Under the pieces are notes generated by a model. That model saw only the letters and a program-made list of their open reading frames with translations. It did no database searches and had not been told where the DNA came from. A stretch of 64,000 bases of DNA, from assembly GCF_002291145.1 (NCBI RefSeq), contig NZ_NTGE01000080.1:91260-155259 (forward strand). The letters run 5' to 3'. The translations under genes were made by a program, and so were the position numbers. This DNA comes from Streptomyces sp. SA15 (lineage in GTDB: Bacteria > Actinomycetota > Actinomycetes > Streptomycetales > Streptomycetaceae). Shown piece by piece: positions 24,343 to 33,533 of the stretch; position 1 is the first letter of the stretch; every line of letters starts with the position of its first letter.

Positions 24343-25245
24343 TCAGGGAGGCGCGGGGGCCGTACGGCCACCCGTGACGCGAAGAAGGTCCAGTTTCCCC
24401 GCGTCGCTGCCTCCGGCCGCTGCCGTGTAGGTGACCATGCGCAGGTCGGCGCCGGGGACGATGAGGACATCGCAGTCGAGCAGGATGTCGCCGATTTCCG
24501 GATGCCGGATCGTCTTCCGGTCGGTCGTGTGCTGGGCGGCGGCCGTCTCAGTGGCCCAGAGGTGAGCAAAGGCGCCGGATATTTCTCGCAGTTCTCGCAC
24601 GAGACGATCGAGCTGGACGTCTGCGGGGTAGCGCGAGGCGGCGTCCTTGAGGTCGGCGACGATCGACGCCTCGAAGGCGCCTTGTCCTTTCTCGGACCGG
24701 ACGGGAAGCATCGCGGCGTGGGCGGCGCCGTTGCCGAAGAGCGCACGGGCGAGGTTCCGTTCGGTGGCCGGGACGACGGCGGCGTCGCCGAGCAGGGCGC
24801 TCCACATGGTGTTCCACCACACCAGCGTCCAGTCGGCGGTGAACACTCCTATCGGGACGTCGCCAAGGCGCGCGGCGAGCCGTTGGATCCCCGCGGGAAC
24901 ATGGGTGCTGACCGTCCCGTCCTGGGGCGGCAGGAGCCCAGCGCTGCGGTACAACTGGTCGCGCTCGGCGCGGGAGAGCTGAAGAGCCCGGGCGAGTGCG
25001 CCGGCGACCTGGGCCGAGGGATTCTTCGCCCGTCTCTGCTCCAGGCGCAGGACGTAGTCGACGGAGAGCCCGGCCAACTGCGCCAGTTCCTCGCGGCGCA
25101 GTCCCGGGGCACGACGGCCGTCCGTCACGGTGAAACCGGCGTCGGCCGGGGAGAGGCGGTCCCGCCAGGCGCGCAGAAGCGCGGCGAAATCCGAGCGGGA
25201 GTCCGAGCGGGAGCCGGAGCGGGAGTCCGAGCGGGAGGATGCCAT
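24343..25245 (-). CDS. XRE-family regulator with MmyB-like ligand-binding domain
   Basis: 300 residues. A helix-turn-helix near residues 50-75 (LRREELAQLAGLSVDYVLRLEQ) is followed by the MmyB-like domain: VFTADWTLVWWNTMWSALLGD and HPEIGDILLDCDVLIVPGADL. It is divergent from an SDR gene at 25398, an arrangement very common in Streptomyces, and probably represses that gene. The first 17 residues are a Ser-Arg-Ser-Asp repeat coded by four 12-bp tandem units. The start has no strong ribosome site and is uncertain. Confidence 0.88.
   Translation of the reverse strand: MASSRSDSRSGSRSDSRSDFAALLRAWRDRLSPADAGFTVTDGRRAPGLRREELAQLAGLSVDYVLRLEQRRAKNPSAQVAGALARALQLSRAERDQLYRSAGLLPPQDGTVSTHVPAGIQRLAARLGDVPIGVFTADWTLVWWNTMWSALLGDAAVVPATERNLARALFGNGAAHAAMLPVRSEKGQGAFEASIVADLKDAASRYPADVQLDRLVRELREISGAFAHLWATETAAAQHTTDRKTIRHPEIGDILLDCDVLIVPGADLRMVTYTAAAGGSDAGKLDLLRVTGGRTAPAPP
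25190..25237. repeat. Four 12-bp tandem repeats in the XRE gene
   Basis: TCCGAGCGGGAG occurs at 25190, 25202 and 25226, with CCGGAGCGGGAG at 25214. They code for the Ser-Arg-Ser-Asp-like N-terminal extension of the regulator and could vary in copy number. Confidence 0.85.
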
Positions 25246-25397
25246 GGGTTCATTCTCGCCGCGCGGCGCCGCATCAGCCTGGGTACTGCCAGTCCTAGTG
25301 ACGGGGACGGCACTGGTTGGCGTCGGCGCAAGCGGCGAGCGTGGAGATGTGCCCATGCCGGGCGCCATCGGTTGACCAGTTGAGTTGAGGAGTCCCC

Positions 25398-26378
25398 ATG
25401 GGGCACACCATCGTGATGACGGGCGCGAGCCGCGGGATCGGCCGCGTCGCCGCAGAGCAGATCCTGCGCCAGTCGCCGGACGTGCACCTGCTCGTCGTAG
25501 CCCGCGGATCGTCCGGCGCACAGCTCGCAGCGGAACTCGCCACGGACGGGCACACGGTGTCGTACGTCGCGGCGGACCTCGGCTCGCTTCAAAGCGTCCG
25601 CTCGGCCGCCACCGAGATCCGCGACCGGCTGGAGCGCGGTGATCTGCCGCCGCTGCGCGGCTTCGTGGGCAACGCGGGCATTCAGTACACGAACGCGCTC
25701 ACGGAAGGCCCCGACGGGTTCGAGTCCACCTTCACGGTCAACGTGCTCGCCAACCACCTGTTCGTCCGTATGCTCCGGGACCGCTTCGCCGCTCCCGCCC
25801 GGATCCTGATCACCACCAGTGACACCCACTTCGGCGACTTCAAGCACAACATGGGCATGGTGCCCGGCCCGGCCTGGAAGTCCCCGGACGTCCTGGCCCA
25901 CACCGCCGCCTTCCCCAGGCCGGACACCGCGGCCGCCGGGCGCACCGCGTACTCGACGAGCAAGCTGGCCGCCATCTACCTCGTGCACGAGTACACGCGC
26001 CGCCTGCCGGCCGGGATCGACGCCGTCGCCTACAACTCGGGCTTCGTCCCCGGCACCGGCCTCGCTCGCAACGCAGGACCCGTCTCCCGGTTCGCGATGC
26101 GCCACATCCTGCCGCTGATGACCCTCACCCCGTTCGCCACCAGCCGCAACGCCGCGGGCCGCTACCTCGCCGACGTCGTCCTCGGCACGACCAAGGCACC
26201 GACCGGCTCCTACGTCGACCGCGGCCGCGCGGCCCGATCGTCGCAGGAGTCCTACGACCCGCAGCGCGAGCGTGAACTCTGGGATGCCGCCGAACGGTTC
26301 ACCTCGGCGTACGTGGGCAGGGCGGATGGGCTATCAGGTGATGTGAGGAGCGGTTCCTCCCGACAGACCGAGCAGTGA
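25398..26378 (+). CDS. Short-chain dehydrogenase/reductase (protochlorophyllide-reductase-like)
   Basis: 326 residues. NAD(P) motif TGASRGIG at residues 8-15, the NAGI motif (FVGNAGIQYTNAL), and the catalytic Tyr-x-x-x-Lys (AYSTSKLAA) with Ser upstream (LITTSDTHF). The longer C-terminal part with YVDRGRAARSS is typical of the retinol/protochlorophyllide-reductase-like group. GAGGAG precedes the start. Divergent from the XRE gene, its probable regulator. Substrate unknown. Confidence 0.87.
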   Translation: MGHTIVMTGASRGIGRVAAEQILRQSPDVHLLVVARGSSGAQLAAELATDGHTVSYVAADLGSLQSVRSAATEIRDRLERGDLPPLRGFVGNAGIQYTNALTEGPDGFESTFTVNVLANHLFVRMLRDRFAAPARILITTSDTHFGDFKHNMGMVPGPAWKSPDVLAHTAAFPRPDTAAAGRTAYSTSKLAAIYLVHEYTRRLPAGIDAVAYNSGFVPGTGLARNAGPVSRFAMRHILPLMTLTPFATSRNAAGRYLADVVLGTTKAPTGSYVDRGRAARSSQESYDPQRERELWDAAERFTSAYVGRADGLSGDVRSGSSRQTEQ

Positions 26379-26979
26379 TAGACCCCCGGCTCAGCCGGTT
26401 ACGGCTTCGGCGCGAGCGTCACCGCCTCCGGCCACAGCCACGGGTTCACTCTGCTCTGCCCCGCCGCGGCACCGGCCGCGCTGCTCGTCCCGGTCCAGGG
26501 AGTGCGACGCGACACTACGCGCACCGAGCCGTACGTAGTCACGCAGAGCGCGCGCTGACGCGAACGCGAGGGCGATGACATGTGGTCGGCGAGGGCCTTC
26601 ACTGCTCGTCGACGGCCTGGTGGCTCGTCGGAGCCGCTCAGGTTCCGGTTCGCGCCGGACGCCGCCAAACTCCCCGGGATCGCGAGCAGTTCGGCGCTGC
26701 GGCTGCCCGGTTCGGCGTGGAAGACCTTGAGGATCAGACCCCGTCCGTGCCGACGATGGCCGGTGTGCTGGAGTACTCTCAGCGCCGCCTGGCCGCTGAT
26801 CAGCCATGTGATCGAGATGCTCGCCCGGCAGGTGCCGAACTGGCACGACGGCTGCGGCCGCAGCCACTCCCGCTTGTTCTGGGGGTTCCGGCCGTACCTG
26901 GTCACCACTGCCGCAGACATGCCTGTCACCTGGTGCCCCCTGTGCGCTGCCGCTGTGGCGCGCCGTTTAGGGTGCGGGC
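26379..26979. other. Stretch with overlapping unrecognised frames
   Basis: About 600 bp. Long frames overlap on opposite strands (minus 26399-26929; plus from 26580), with neither showing a ribosome site nor a family I recognise. At most one can be real. It also contains the promoter-like box of the next gene. Confidence 0.4.
26968..26973 (+). promoter_or_regulatory. -10 box suggesting a leaderless transcript
   Basis: TAGGGT ends 6 bp before the ATG at 26980, and there is no GGAGG-like site between. Transcription would start at or within a base of the start codon, as in leaderless actinobacterial genes. The -35 region is not clear. Confidence 0.45.
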
Positions 26980-27759
26980 ATGACCTCCCAGACCTACCTT
27001 TCCGAACTCTTCTCGCTGGACGGCCGGGTTGCCGTGGTGACGGGCGGCAGTTCCGGGATCGGCCGAGCCATCGCCGGGGCCCTCGCGCGAGCCGGTGCGA
27101 GCGTTGTGGTCGTGGCGCGCGGGGAGAAGGAACTGGCCGCCACGGTCGATGAGTTGTCGGCGGACGGCTGCCGGGCGGCCTGGGTGAGCGCCGACCTGCG
27201 CACCCGCGATGGGGTGCGTGCGGCGGCGGAGAAGGCGGCCGAGGTGTTCGGGGAACCGGACATCCTCGTGAACAGCGCCGGGGTCAACCTGCGGCCGCCG
27301 ATGGGCGAGTTGGGCGAGGAGGTGTGGGACACCACGATGGCGGTGAACCTGGACGCGCCCTATCTGCTGGGCCAGCGGTTCGGGCCCGGCATGGCCGCCC
27401 GGGGTTTCGGGCGGATCCTCCACATCACCTCCCAGCAGGCGCATCGGGCGTTCGTCCAGAGCGGTGCCTACGGGGTCTCCAAGGGCGCGTTGGAATCGCT
27501 GGCTCGCTCACAGGCCGAGGCGTGGTCGCCGCATGGCGTCACCTGCAACACGCTGGTGCCGGGCTTTGTGATGACCCCGCTCAACGCGCGGTTGTCGTCC
27601 GATCCGGAGAAGGTGGCAGCGCTGGCCGCGCGCACGCTGGTCGGGCGCAACGGTCTGGCCGAGGACTTCGCGGGTGCAGTGGTGTTCCTGGCGAGCCGCG
27701 CTTCCGCGTACGTCACAGGGCAGGCGATCTTCGTCGACGGCGGGTTTTCCGTTCACTAG
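26980..27759 (+). CDS. Classical SDR oxidoreductase
   Basis: 259 residues, complete classical SDR: TGGSSGIGRAIAG at about 20-32, DILVNSAGVN, Ser in HITSQQAH, the active-site YGVSKGAL, and the terminal FVDGGFSVH. It resembles the gluconate/2-deoxygluconate 3-dehydrogenase branch. No clear operon partner; the preceding TAGGGT box suggests a leaderless mRNA. It would oxidise a hydroxyl or reduce a keto group with NAD(P). Substrate unknown. Confidence 0.88.
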   Translation: MTSQTYLSELFSLDGRVAVVTGGSSGIGRAIAGALARAGASVVVVARGEKELAATVDELSADGCRAAWVSADLRTRDGVRAAAEKAAEVFGEPDILVNSAGVNLRPPMGELGEEVWDTTMAVNLDAPYLLGQRFGPGMAARGFGRILHITSQQAHRAFVQSGAYGVSKGALESLARSQAEAWSPHGVTCNTLVPGFVMTPLNARLSSDPEKVAALAARTLVGRNGLAEDFAGAVVFLASRASAYVTGQAIFVDGGFSVH

Positions 27760-28157
27760 CCCAACACCGCCTGAAGACCGAGCCGGTGGCGGAGCGCGAG
27801 TAGGGCGTGCCTGCCGGGTGAAGTGTGGGTCGGGCATCCCGTGCGTACGAAGTCCCGATACGGGTCCCGAGTCATGCTTGCGTTCGTCCACCGCCCTCGG
27901 AGGACCGCCGTAACCTCAGCCTCCAGTGGATCCCTCGGCTTCCTGGCCGATACCGATCACGAGTTGCCGGTGTGTGCGGGCCATGTCCGTCAGATCGGCA
28001 ACTCGGCCAGCCATTCTGGTCCGTCCTCGGCGGGTTCGCCCAGCGCGCGGGTGATGGCACGGGAGAAGCCGCGGAATACAGGCCGGCGAACAGCGGCAGA
28101 CCCCCAAGTCCTCGTCGTCGATCGGGCGCACGCTGCGGGCGGCTGGCGCCTGCGGCT
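27760..28157. other. Intergenic, nothing seen
   Basis: 398 bp between the SDR and the convergent CPBP protease gene. No frame with a start site, hairpin of note or RNA gene was found by eye. Confidence 0.5.
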
Positions 28158-28835
28158 TTACTCCCCGTCCATCCATCGAGGTACTGCCCAGGCCAGCACG
28201 TATCCGAAGCCGTTGAGGGCCCAGTGCAGTGCCGCAGGCGCTACCAGACTTCCGGACCGGCGCCGCAGTTCGCACAGGGCGACACCGGCGGCGGTCGTGG
28301 CGACCACGGCAGCTGCGACCGCCGGTCCGGTGCCGAGGACGGCTGCTGCCGCGTTGGCGCGGGGCAGCCCGCGAGAGGGAAGCACATGCCAGAGCCCGAA
28401 CAGCAGCGACGACACAGCAGTGGCCCAGGCAGCACCGCGCCGACGCCGGACCATGGCCCACAGGACACCGCGGAAGGCGATCTCCTCCAGCAGCACGGTG
28501 CCGAACGGCACCCGGATCACCAGCCGCCACAGCAGCTGCCCCATGGTCAGCCCCGCGGCGCGCTCATCCTGGAACGCCTCCCTGGTGGCCGGCAGAGCAA
28601 GCCCGACCAGGAAGACGACAAGGACGGCGCCGACGAGGACCGATGCCCACCGCAGCCCCCGGCGCAGGGAAGCCGCATCGAGCCCTAGATCGGCGCGGGA
28701 GAGACCGTCCCACCGTGCGATGAGCAGCAGCGCGGCAGCTCCGGCCACGCACGTGGGTACGTAGGCGCCGGGCGCGAGCCAATTGTTGAGCAGGTTCGCG
28801 CCGACCAGGACGGCGAGGACACAGAGCATCCGCAT
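28158..28835 (-). CDS. CPBP-family intramembrane metalloprotease
   Basis: 225 residues with several hydrophobic segments. The three CPBP (Abi/Rce1-like) motifs are present: the glutamate pair in LLEEIAFRG, FGLWHVLPS with the second-motif His, and ALHWALNGFGYVL with the last His/Asn. These enzymes cut proteins within the membrane, often in processing of prenylated or small peptides or in bacteriocin immunity. I chose the ATG at 28835; the longer frame reaches non-coding DNA. No peptide gene was recognised next to it. Confidence 0.85.
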   Translation of the reverse strand: MRMLCVLAVLVGANLLNNWLAPGAYVPTCVAGAAALLLIARWDGLSRADLGLDAASLRRGLRWASVLVGAVLVVFLVGLALPATREAFQDERAAGLTMGQLLWRLVIRVPFGTVLLEEIAFRGVLWAMVRRRRGAAWATAVSSLLFGLWHVLPSRGLPRANAAAAVLGTGPAVAAAVVATTAAGVALCELRRRSGSLVAPAALHWALNGFGYVLAWAVPRWMDGE

Positions 28836-29017
28836 GGTGTCACCAGCATCCCGCGTCCGCCCACGAGCCGGGCATGGAACGGACCGATTCGGATGTATCG
28901 GGATGATGTGCCGGGCTTTCCGCCTCCTGAACGCCCACTCGGTCGGGCGTGCCGAGGAACGACGGAGGAGACGGAGGATGCGACCGCGCAAATGACACGC
29001 GTGCTCTTCCGCCGAGG

Positions 29018-29602
29018 CTACGCGGGCGCCTGTCCAGGGCCAGGGAGCGGTTCCAGCTTGGTCACCTCGTACTCGATCCGGACCTCGTCGGCCACCTTCA
29101 ATGCGCCCATGAAGGCGCTGTACGGCTTGATGCCCCAGGTGGATTGGGTGAGGCTCGCCCAGCCGCACACCGTGCCGTCCCCATCGCTGCCTCCGTGCAC
29201 GGTCACCGGGTGGGTCGTGCCCTTGATGGTGAGGTCCCCGGTGATCTCGAAGGAATCTGGCGTTCCGGTGATGCTGGTGGAGCGAAAGGTGATGGTGGGG
29301 TGCTCGGCGGTGTGCAGCAGTGCCTCGCTCCCCAGTGTCCGTTGGATCTCGGCCCGGTCGGCGTCGGTGAGTGGCTTGAGCCCTCCGGTCCCCTCCCGGA
29401 CGGTCAGCGATCCGGTCTCGACCGTCACGGTCACCGACGACTTCGCGGGGTCGCTCGCGACGACCACCGCGCTGCCGGACCAGCGGGTGGCCTCGATCGT
29501 GAGGTCGTGCCCCGCCTTCCGGCCGAGTCCGGCGCGGCTGGTCCTGATCCTCAGACGGCCGACCGAAGGGCCGAAGCCGTACGATCCATCACTTACTGTC
29601 AT
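29018..29602 (-). CDS. YceI-family lipocalin-like protein
   Basis: 194 residues of the YceI beta-barrel: SVGRLRIRTSRAGLGRKAGHDLTIEATRW, EHPTITFRSTSI, FEITGDLTIKGTTHPVTVH and ASLTQSTWGIKPYSAFMGALKVADEVRIE (shortened here to their cores). The family binds isoprenoid-like or other hydrophobic molecules. No signal peptide, so probably cytoplasmic, as in many actinobacterial members. The start has no good ribosome site but overlaps a direct repeat described separately. Confidence 0.85.
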   Translation of the reverse strand: MTVSDGSYGFGPSVGRLRIRTSRAGLGRKAGHDLTIEATRWSGSAVVVASDPAKSSVTVTVETGSLTVREGTGGLKPLTDADRAEIQRTLGSEALLHTAEHPTITFRSTSITGTPDSFEITGDLTIKGTTHPVTVHGGSDGDGTVCGWASLTQSTWGIKPYSAFMGALKVADEVRIEYEVTKLEPLPGPGQAPA

Positions 29603-29614
29603 AGATCTTACTGT
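29592..29614. promoter_or_regulatory. Direct repeat over the YceI start
   Basis: CTTACTGT occurs at 29592-29599 and 29607-29614, 15 bp apart, with ATGTGATGTAAG following. It is markedly AT-rich for this DNA and lies exactly at the start of the gene, so it may be an operator or overlap the promoter. Confidence 0.4.
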
Positions 29615-29752
29615 ATGTGATGTAAGGGGCTTTCGGTGAGCCGGCCGCTCCGCGCGTCCCACGGTGACGATGTGCCGTTCGGTGTCAGCCGTGCTACGAG
29701 ACGGTCGCCGTCCGGCTCGGGCGGCCCGGCCGGGCCAGTTCGGCGTGGCTGA

Positions 29753-29776
29753 GCCCCCCGCACCCCTCCGGGGGGC
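29753..29776. terminator. Terminator after cchA
   Basis: GCCCCCC (29753-29759) and GGGGGGC (29770-29776) form a 7-bp GC stem with a 10-nt loop, just downstream of the minus-strand cchA stop codon. Confidence 0.6.
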
Positions 29777-29784
29777 GACGAAAC

Positions 29785-30732
29785 TCAGGGACGATTGGTG
29801 AGGTAGCCGCCCATGGAGGTGAAGTACTCGGTACCGGTCAACTCCCGCCCGTCCTCCGTCCGTACGCGGGTGATGGCCAGGCCGTGGTTGCGGCCGGTAC
29901 GGGCGTCGGCCCCGGCGACGATCACCACGCCCTCGCCCTCGCGGTAGAAGATCCGGCCGGGAGTACCGCCGTAGCGGCCCTGGGACACCACGGCGGCGAG
30001 GACCTCGAGTCGCTTGCCCTTGTGGAACGTGAAAGCGCTCGGGTACGGGTCGGACTGGGCGCGGATCAGGCGCTCGAGATCCTCCGCGGGCCAGTTCCAG
30101 TCGATGCGGCTGTCCTCGATGGACCGCTTGTGGAAGAAGCTGGCCCGGGACCGGTCCTGCTGGGTGAACTCCGTCTGCCCGGCGGCGATCAGATCGAGCG
30201 CGCCGGTGGTGACCGGGGCGATGAGGTCGACGGTCTTGTGGAAGAGGTCGGTGGCGGTGTCCGTCGGCCCGACCGGCACCGCCTCCTGCCGGACGATGTC
30301 GCCGGCGTCGAGTTCGTCGTTCATCATGTGCGCGGTGACGCCCACTTCGGGCTCGCCGTTGATCAGAGCCCAGATCAGCGGGGAGAAGCCGGCGTACTTC
30401 GGCAGCAGCGCGTCGTGCACGTTCAGCGTGCCGTGGCGAGGGAGGCCGAAGATGCGCGGGGGGATCCACGTCCGCCAGTTGTTGGCCACGATGATGTCCG
30501 GGTCGGCCTCCTTGAGGCGCTGGAACAACTCGTCGTCGTCAGGGCGGTTGCGGATCAGTACCGGGACGCCGTGCTCTTCGGCGAGGTCGGCGACGGAGTC
30601 GCTCCAGATCTTCTCGTACGCGTGCTCGCTCTTGGGGTGCGTCACGACCAGCACCACGTCGTGTTCGGAGTCCAGGAGGGCTTGCAGGGTGCGGTGCCCC
30701 CAGGTCTGGTAACCGAACATGACGACCCGCAT
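29785..30732 (-). CDS. cchA: Coelichelin formyltransferase CchA
   Basis: 315 residues from the ATG at 30732 with GAGGAGGAA upstream. Methionyl-tRNA-formyltransferase-like fold: catalytic NVHDALLPKYAGFSPLIWAL with the family's His and the Asn of IVANNWRTW, and DELDAGDIVRQEAVPVG. It adds the formyl group to N5-hydroxyornithine, giving the N5-formyl-N5-hydroxyornithine units of coelichelin. It is divergent from cchB, with two iron boxes between, so both are repressed when iron is plentiful. Family and cluster position agree with S. coelicolor cchA. Confidence 0.9.
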   Translation of the reverse strand: MRVVMFGYQTWGHRTLQALLDSEHDVVLVVTHPKSEHAYEKIWSDSVADLAEEHGVPVLIRNRPDDDELFQRLKEADPDIIVANNWRTWIPPRIFGLPRHGTLNVHDALLPKYAGFSPLIWALINGEPEVGVTAHMMNDELDAGDIVRQEAVPVGPTDTATDLFHKTVDLIAPVTTGALDLIAAGQTEFTQQDRSRASFFHKRSIEDSRIDWNWPAEDLERLIRAQSDPYPSAFTFHKGKRLEVLAAVVSQGRYGGTPGRIFYREGEGVVIVAGADARTGRNHGLAITRVRTEDGRELTGTEYFTSMGGYLTNRP

Positions 30733-30768
30733 GGGGTTCCTCCTCAGCGTAGAGATTGCCTCGGCAAG

Positions 30769-30787
30769 TAAAGCAAGGCTTACCTTA
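30769..30787. promoter_or_regulatory. Iron box (DmdR1/IdeR-type) before cchA
   Basis: TAAAGCAAGGCTTACCTTA resembles the 19-bp iron box TTAGGTTAGGCTAACCTAA, with the AGGCT-ACCT core kept. It is 37 bp from the cchA start codon. Confidence 0.75.
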
Positions 30788-30873
30788 GCCCGCAACGGGC
30801 ATGTATAACGCCTCAGTTGAGCGGACGTCCGGTCTCCGGTCGTCCGGTTTGTCCTGTCGACACCCTCACAGGT

Positions 30874-30892
30874 TTAGCTTAGGCTCACCTAA
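30874..30892. promoter_or_regulatory. Iron box before cchB
   Basis: TTAGCTTAGGCTCACCTAA matches the iron box at 17 of 19 positions. It lies 87 bp from the cchB start. Confidence 0.85.
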
Positions 30893-30978
30893 GTTCCGTG
30901 GTGTGCCGCTTCGTCGGCTTCCCCACCTTTCGTACTTCCCGCGGCTGACAGGCGGCTGCCCCGCACGATGGGAGTGAC

Positions 30979-32334
30979 ATGTCACAGGTTTTTCCTGGTG
31001 ACGCACCACCGGTCCACGACCTCATTGGCATCGGCTTCGGACCATCCAATGTGGCCATGGCGATCGCACTCAGCGAGCACAACGCACGCGTCGGCGGGCA
31101 GGAGGCGATCACGGCTCACTTCTTCGAGCAGCAGCCACGCTTCGGCTGGCACCGCGGCATGCTCATCGACGACGCGACCATGCAGGTGTCCTTCCTCAAG
31201 GACCTGGTGACGCTCCGGAACCCGGCCAGCGAGTTCAGCTTCCTCTGCTACCTCAAAAGCAAGGGACGGCTGATCGACTTCATCAACCACAAGAACCTCT
31301 TCCCGCTCCGCGTGGAGTTCCACGACTACTTCGAGTGGGCCGCGGCCAAGGTCGAGGACATGGTCTCCTACGGCCACGAGGTCGTCGGCGTCGCGCCCGT
31401 CGTCCGCGACGGAGCCGTGGAGTACCTGGAGGTGACGGTCCGGGCGGGGGAGGGTCTCGCGGTCCACCGCGCCCGCAACCTCGTCATCGGTACCGGTCTG
31501 CGTCCTCTCATGCCGGAGGGCGTGGAGCGCGGCGACCGCGTCTGGCACAACTCCGAACTCCTGGCGAAGGTCGAGGAATTGGAGGGCACCTCGCCCTCCC
31601 GGTTCATCGTCGTGGGCGCCGGGCAGAGTGCCGCCGAGAATGTCGCCTACCTGCACCGCCGCTTCCCCCAGGCCGAGGTCTGCGCGGTCTTCTCCCGCTA
31701 CGGCTACAGTCCCGCCGACGACAGCAGCTTCGCCAACCGGATCTTCGACCCCGAGGCGGTCGACGAGTACTTCGCCGCGCCCGAGAACGTCAAGCGCCGG
31801 CTGATGGACTACCACGGCAACACCAACTACTCCGTGGTGGACATCGACCTGATCGACGACCTGTACCGGCAGGCGTACCAGGAGAAGGTCCTCGGCACCG
31901 AGCGGCTGCGCTTCCTCAACGTGTCCCGGCTCGTCGACGTCAAGGAGGCCCCGGCAAACGTCCGTGCCACCGTGAAATCCCTGGTCACCGGCGAGGAGAC
32001 GTCCCTGGACGCGGACGTCGTGGTCTTCGCCACCGGCTACAGTCCTGCCGACCCCATCGGCCTCCTCGGCGAGGTCGCGGACCGCTGCCTCCGTGACGAC
32101 GAGGGCCGCGTCCGCGTCGAGCGCGACTACCGCATCGCGACGGACCCCGGCCTGCGCTGCGGCATCTACCTGCAGGGCGGCACGGAGCACACGCACGGCA
32201 TCACGTCGTCTCTGCTCTCCAACACCGCCATCAGGGTCGGCGAGATCCTGGACTCGCTCCTCGACCGGGGCCGCAAGTCCGCTTCCGACGAGGCCCGGAC
32301 GGTCGCCGACGGAACCGGTAGCGCTGCGCGTTAG
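30979..32334 (+). CDS. cchB: L-ornithine N5-monooxygenase CchB
   Basis: 451 residues. FAD motif GIGFGPSNVAMAIAL near the N-terminus, NADPH motif VVGAGQSAAENVAYL in the middle and the ATGY-type motif (FATGYSPADP) near the C-terminus are those of the SidA/PvdA family. It hydroxylates the side-chain nitrogen of ornithine, the first step to the hydroxamate ligands. GGGAG lies 4 nt before the ATG. A REP-like repeat separates it from the transport genes. Confidence 0.93.
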   Translation: MSQVFPGDAPPVHDLIGIGFGPSNVAMAIALSEHNARVGGQEAITAHFFEQQPRFGWHRGMLIDDATMQVSFLKDLVTLRNPASEFSFLCYLKSKGRLIDFINHKNLFPLRVEFHDYFEWAAAKVEDMVSYGHEVVGVAPVVRDGAVEYLEVTVRAGEGLAVHRARNLVIGTGLRPLMPEGVERGDRVWHNSELLAKVEELEGTSPSRFIVVGAGQSAAENVAYLHRRFPQAEVCAVFSRYGYSPADDSSFANRIFDPEAVDEYFAAPENVKRRLMDYHGNTNYSVVDIDLIDDLYRQAYQEKVLGTERLRFLNVSRLVDVKEAPANVRATVKSLVTGEETSLDADVVVFATGYSPADPIGLLGEVADRCLRDDEGRVRVERDYRIATDPGLRCGIYLQGGTEHTHGITSSLLSNTAIRVGEILDSLLDRGRKSASDEARTVADGTGSAAR

Positions 32335-32359
32335 CTCCGCTGGTGGGGCCGTACTACGT

Positions 32360-32437
32360 CCGCGGGCCGTCTGTGGCTGGTCGCGCCCGCGTGGCGGAGC
32401 CGCATATCGAGACGGCCCCGCGCCCCTTTGGGGCGCT
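32360..32437. repeat. REP-like repeat, copy 1
   Basis: 78 bp that match the reverse complement of 51088-51165 at most positions, including GGCTGGTCGCGCCC and CCCCGCGCCCCTTTG. It sits in the cchB-cchC gap. Confidence 0.75.
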
Positions 32438-32474
32438 GCCGTTCCCGTTGATCAAAGGGATAACGTACGTCGAC

Positions 32475-33533
32475 ATGGGCACGACTGCAGTGGAGCGCCC
32501 CGCGCCCAGGGGCACAACAGAGGCCCGTCGGCGGCGGGTTGTGGGTTTGGGCACGCTTGTGGTGATCCTCGTGGTCGCGGGGGCGGTGTCGTTGGCCGTC
32601 GGTGCGCGCGCGTTGAGTCCCGCCGAGGTGTGGCACGGGTTGTTCGCGGCGCCGGACTCCGACCAGCGGCTCACCGAGATCAGGCTCATCGTGCAGACCG
32701 TGCGGGTGCCCCGGACGGTGCTCGCGATCGTGGCGGGCATCGCCCTCGGGATCGGCGGGGCGTTGATCCAGGGGTACACACGCAACCCGATCGCCGACAC
32801 GGGCCTGCTGGGCGTGAACACCGGCGCCTCGTTCGCCGTGGTGTCGGTGATCGCCCTGTTCGGGTTCTCCAACCCGTTCCAGTACGTCTGGTTCGCCTTC
32901 CTGGGGGCGGCGGTCGCCGGTGTCGTCGTGTTCGGTCTGGCGAGCATCGGCCGGGGCGCCGGCAACCCGTTGACGCTCGCACTGGCCGGGCAGGGGATCA
33001 CGGTGTTCCTGCTGGCGATGACCACGGCGGTCGCGCTGTCGAACCAGGCGTCACTGAACGCGCTGCGGTTCTGGAACGCGGGCTCCGTGGCCGGTGTCGG
33101 ATTCGACGTCATCTGGCCGGTGGCCGCGTTCATCGCGGTCGGGTTGGTGCTGGCACTGACCACGCTGCCCGCGATCAACCTGCTCAACCTGGGTGACGAC
33201 GTGGCGCGGGGGCTGGGCGTGAACATCGCGCTGAGCCGGACCATCGGCATCACCGCCATCACCCTGCTGGCGGGCGCGGCGACGGCGGCGTGCGGCCCCA
33301 TCGCCTTTCTCGGGCTCATGGTGGCCCACGTGGCCCGGTATCTGACCGGGCCGGACTATCGCTGGCTGGTGCCGTACGCCGGTCTGCTCGGAGCCATCAT
33401 CCTTCTGTTCTGCGACATCGTGGGGCGCCTGGTGGTGCGGCCGGGTGAGTTGGACGCGGGCGTCGTCGTCGCTCTGCTCGGCGCACCGTTCTTCGCGGTT
33501 CTGGTGTGGCGCGGAAAGTTCAAGAACGCATGA
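32475..33533 (+). CDS. cchC: Ferric-siderophore ABC permease CchC
   Basis: 352 residues, FecCD family. Typical features: PRTVLAIVAGIALGIGGALIQ, RNPIADTGLLGVNTGASF with the 'RNPLA-P-LLG' pattern, LNLGDDVARGLGVN (the EAA-like coupling loop), and AACGPIAFLGLMVAHVAR. It forms the inner-membrane channel with CchD for uptake of ferric coelichelin, powered by CchE. Start at the ATG of 32475; ribosome site weak. Stop overlaps the cchD start (ATGA). Confidence 0.92.
   Translation: MGTTAVERPAPRGTTEARRRRVVGLGTLVVILVVAGAVSLAVGARALSPAEVWHGLFAAPDSDQRLTEIRLIVQTVRVPRTVLAIVAGIALGIGGALIQGYTRNPIADTGLLGVNTGASFAVVSVIALFGFSNPFQYVWFAFLGAAVAGVVVFGLASIGRGAGNPLTLALAGQGITVFLLAMTTAVALSNQASLNALRFWNAGSVAGVGFDVIWPVAAFIAVGLVLALTTLPAINLLNLGDDVARGLGVNIALSRTIGITAITLLAGAATAACGPIAFLGLMVAHVARYLTGPDYRWLVPYAGLLGAIILLFCDIVGRLVVRPGELDAGVVVALLGAPFFAVLVWRGKFKNA

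Noticed and set aside
26399..26929. Long minus-strand frame opposite other frames
   Set aside because: No ribosome site, no recognised family and a competing plus-strand frame over most of its length.
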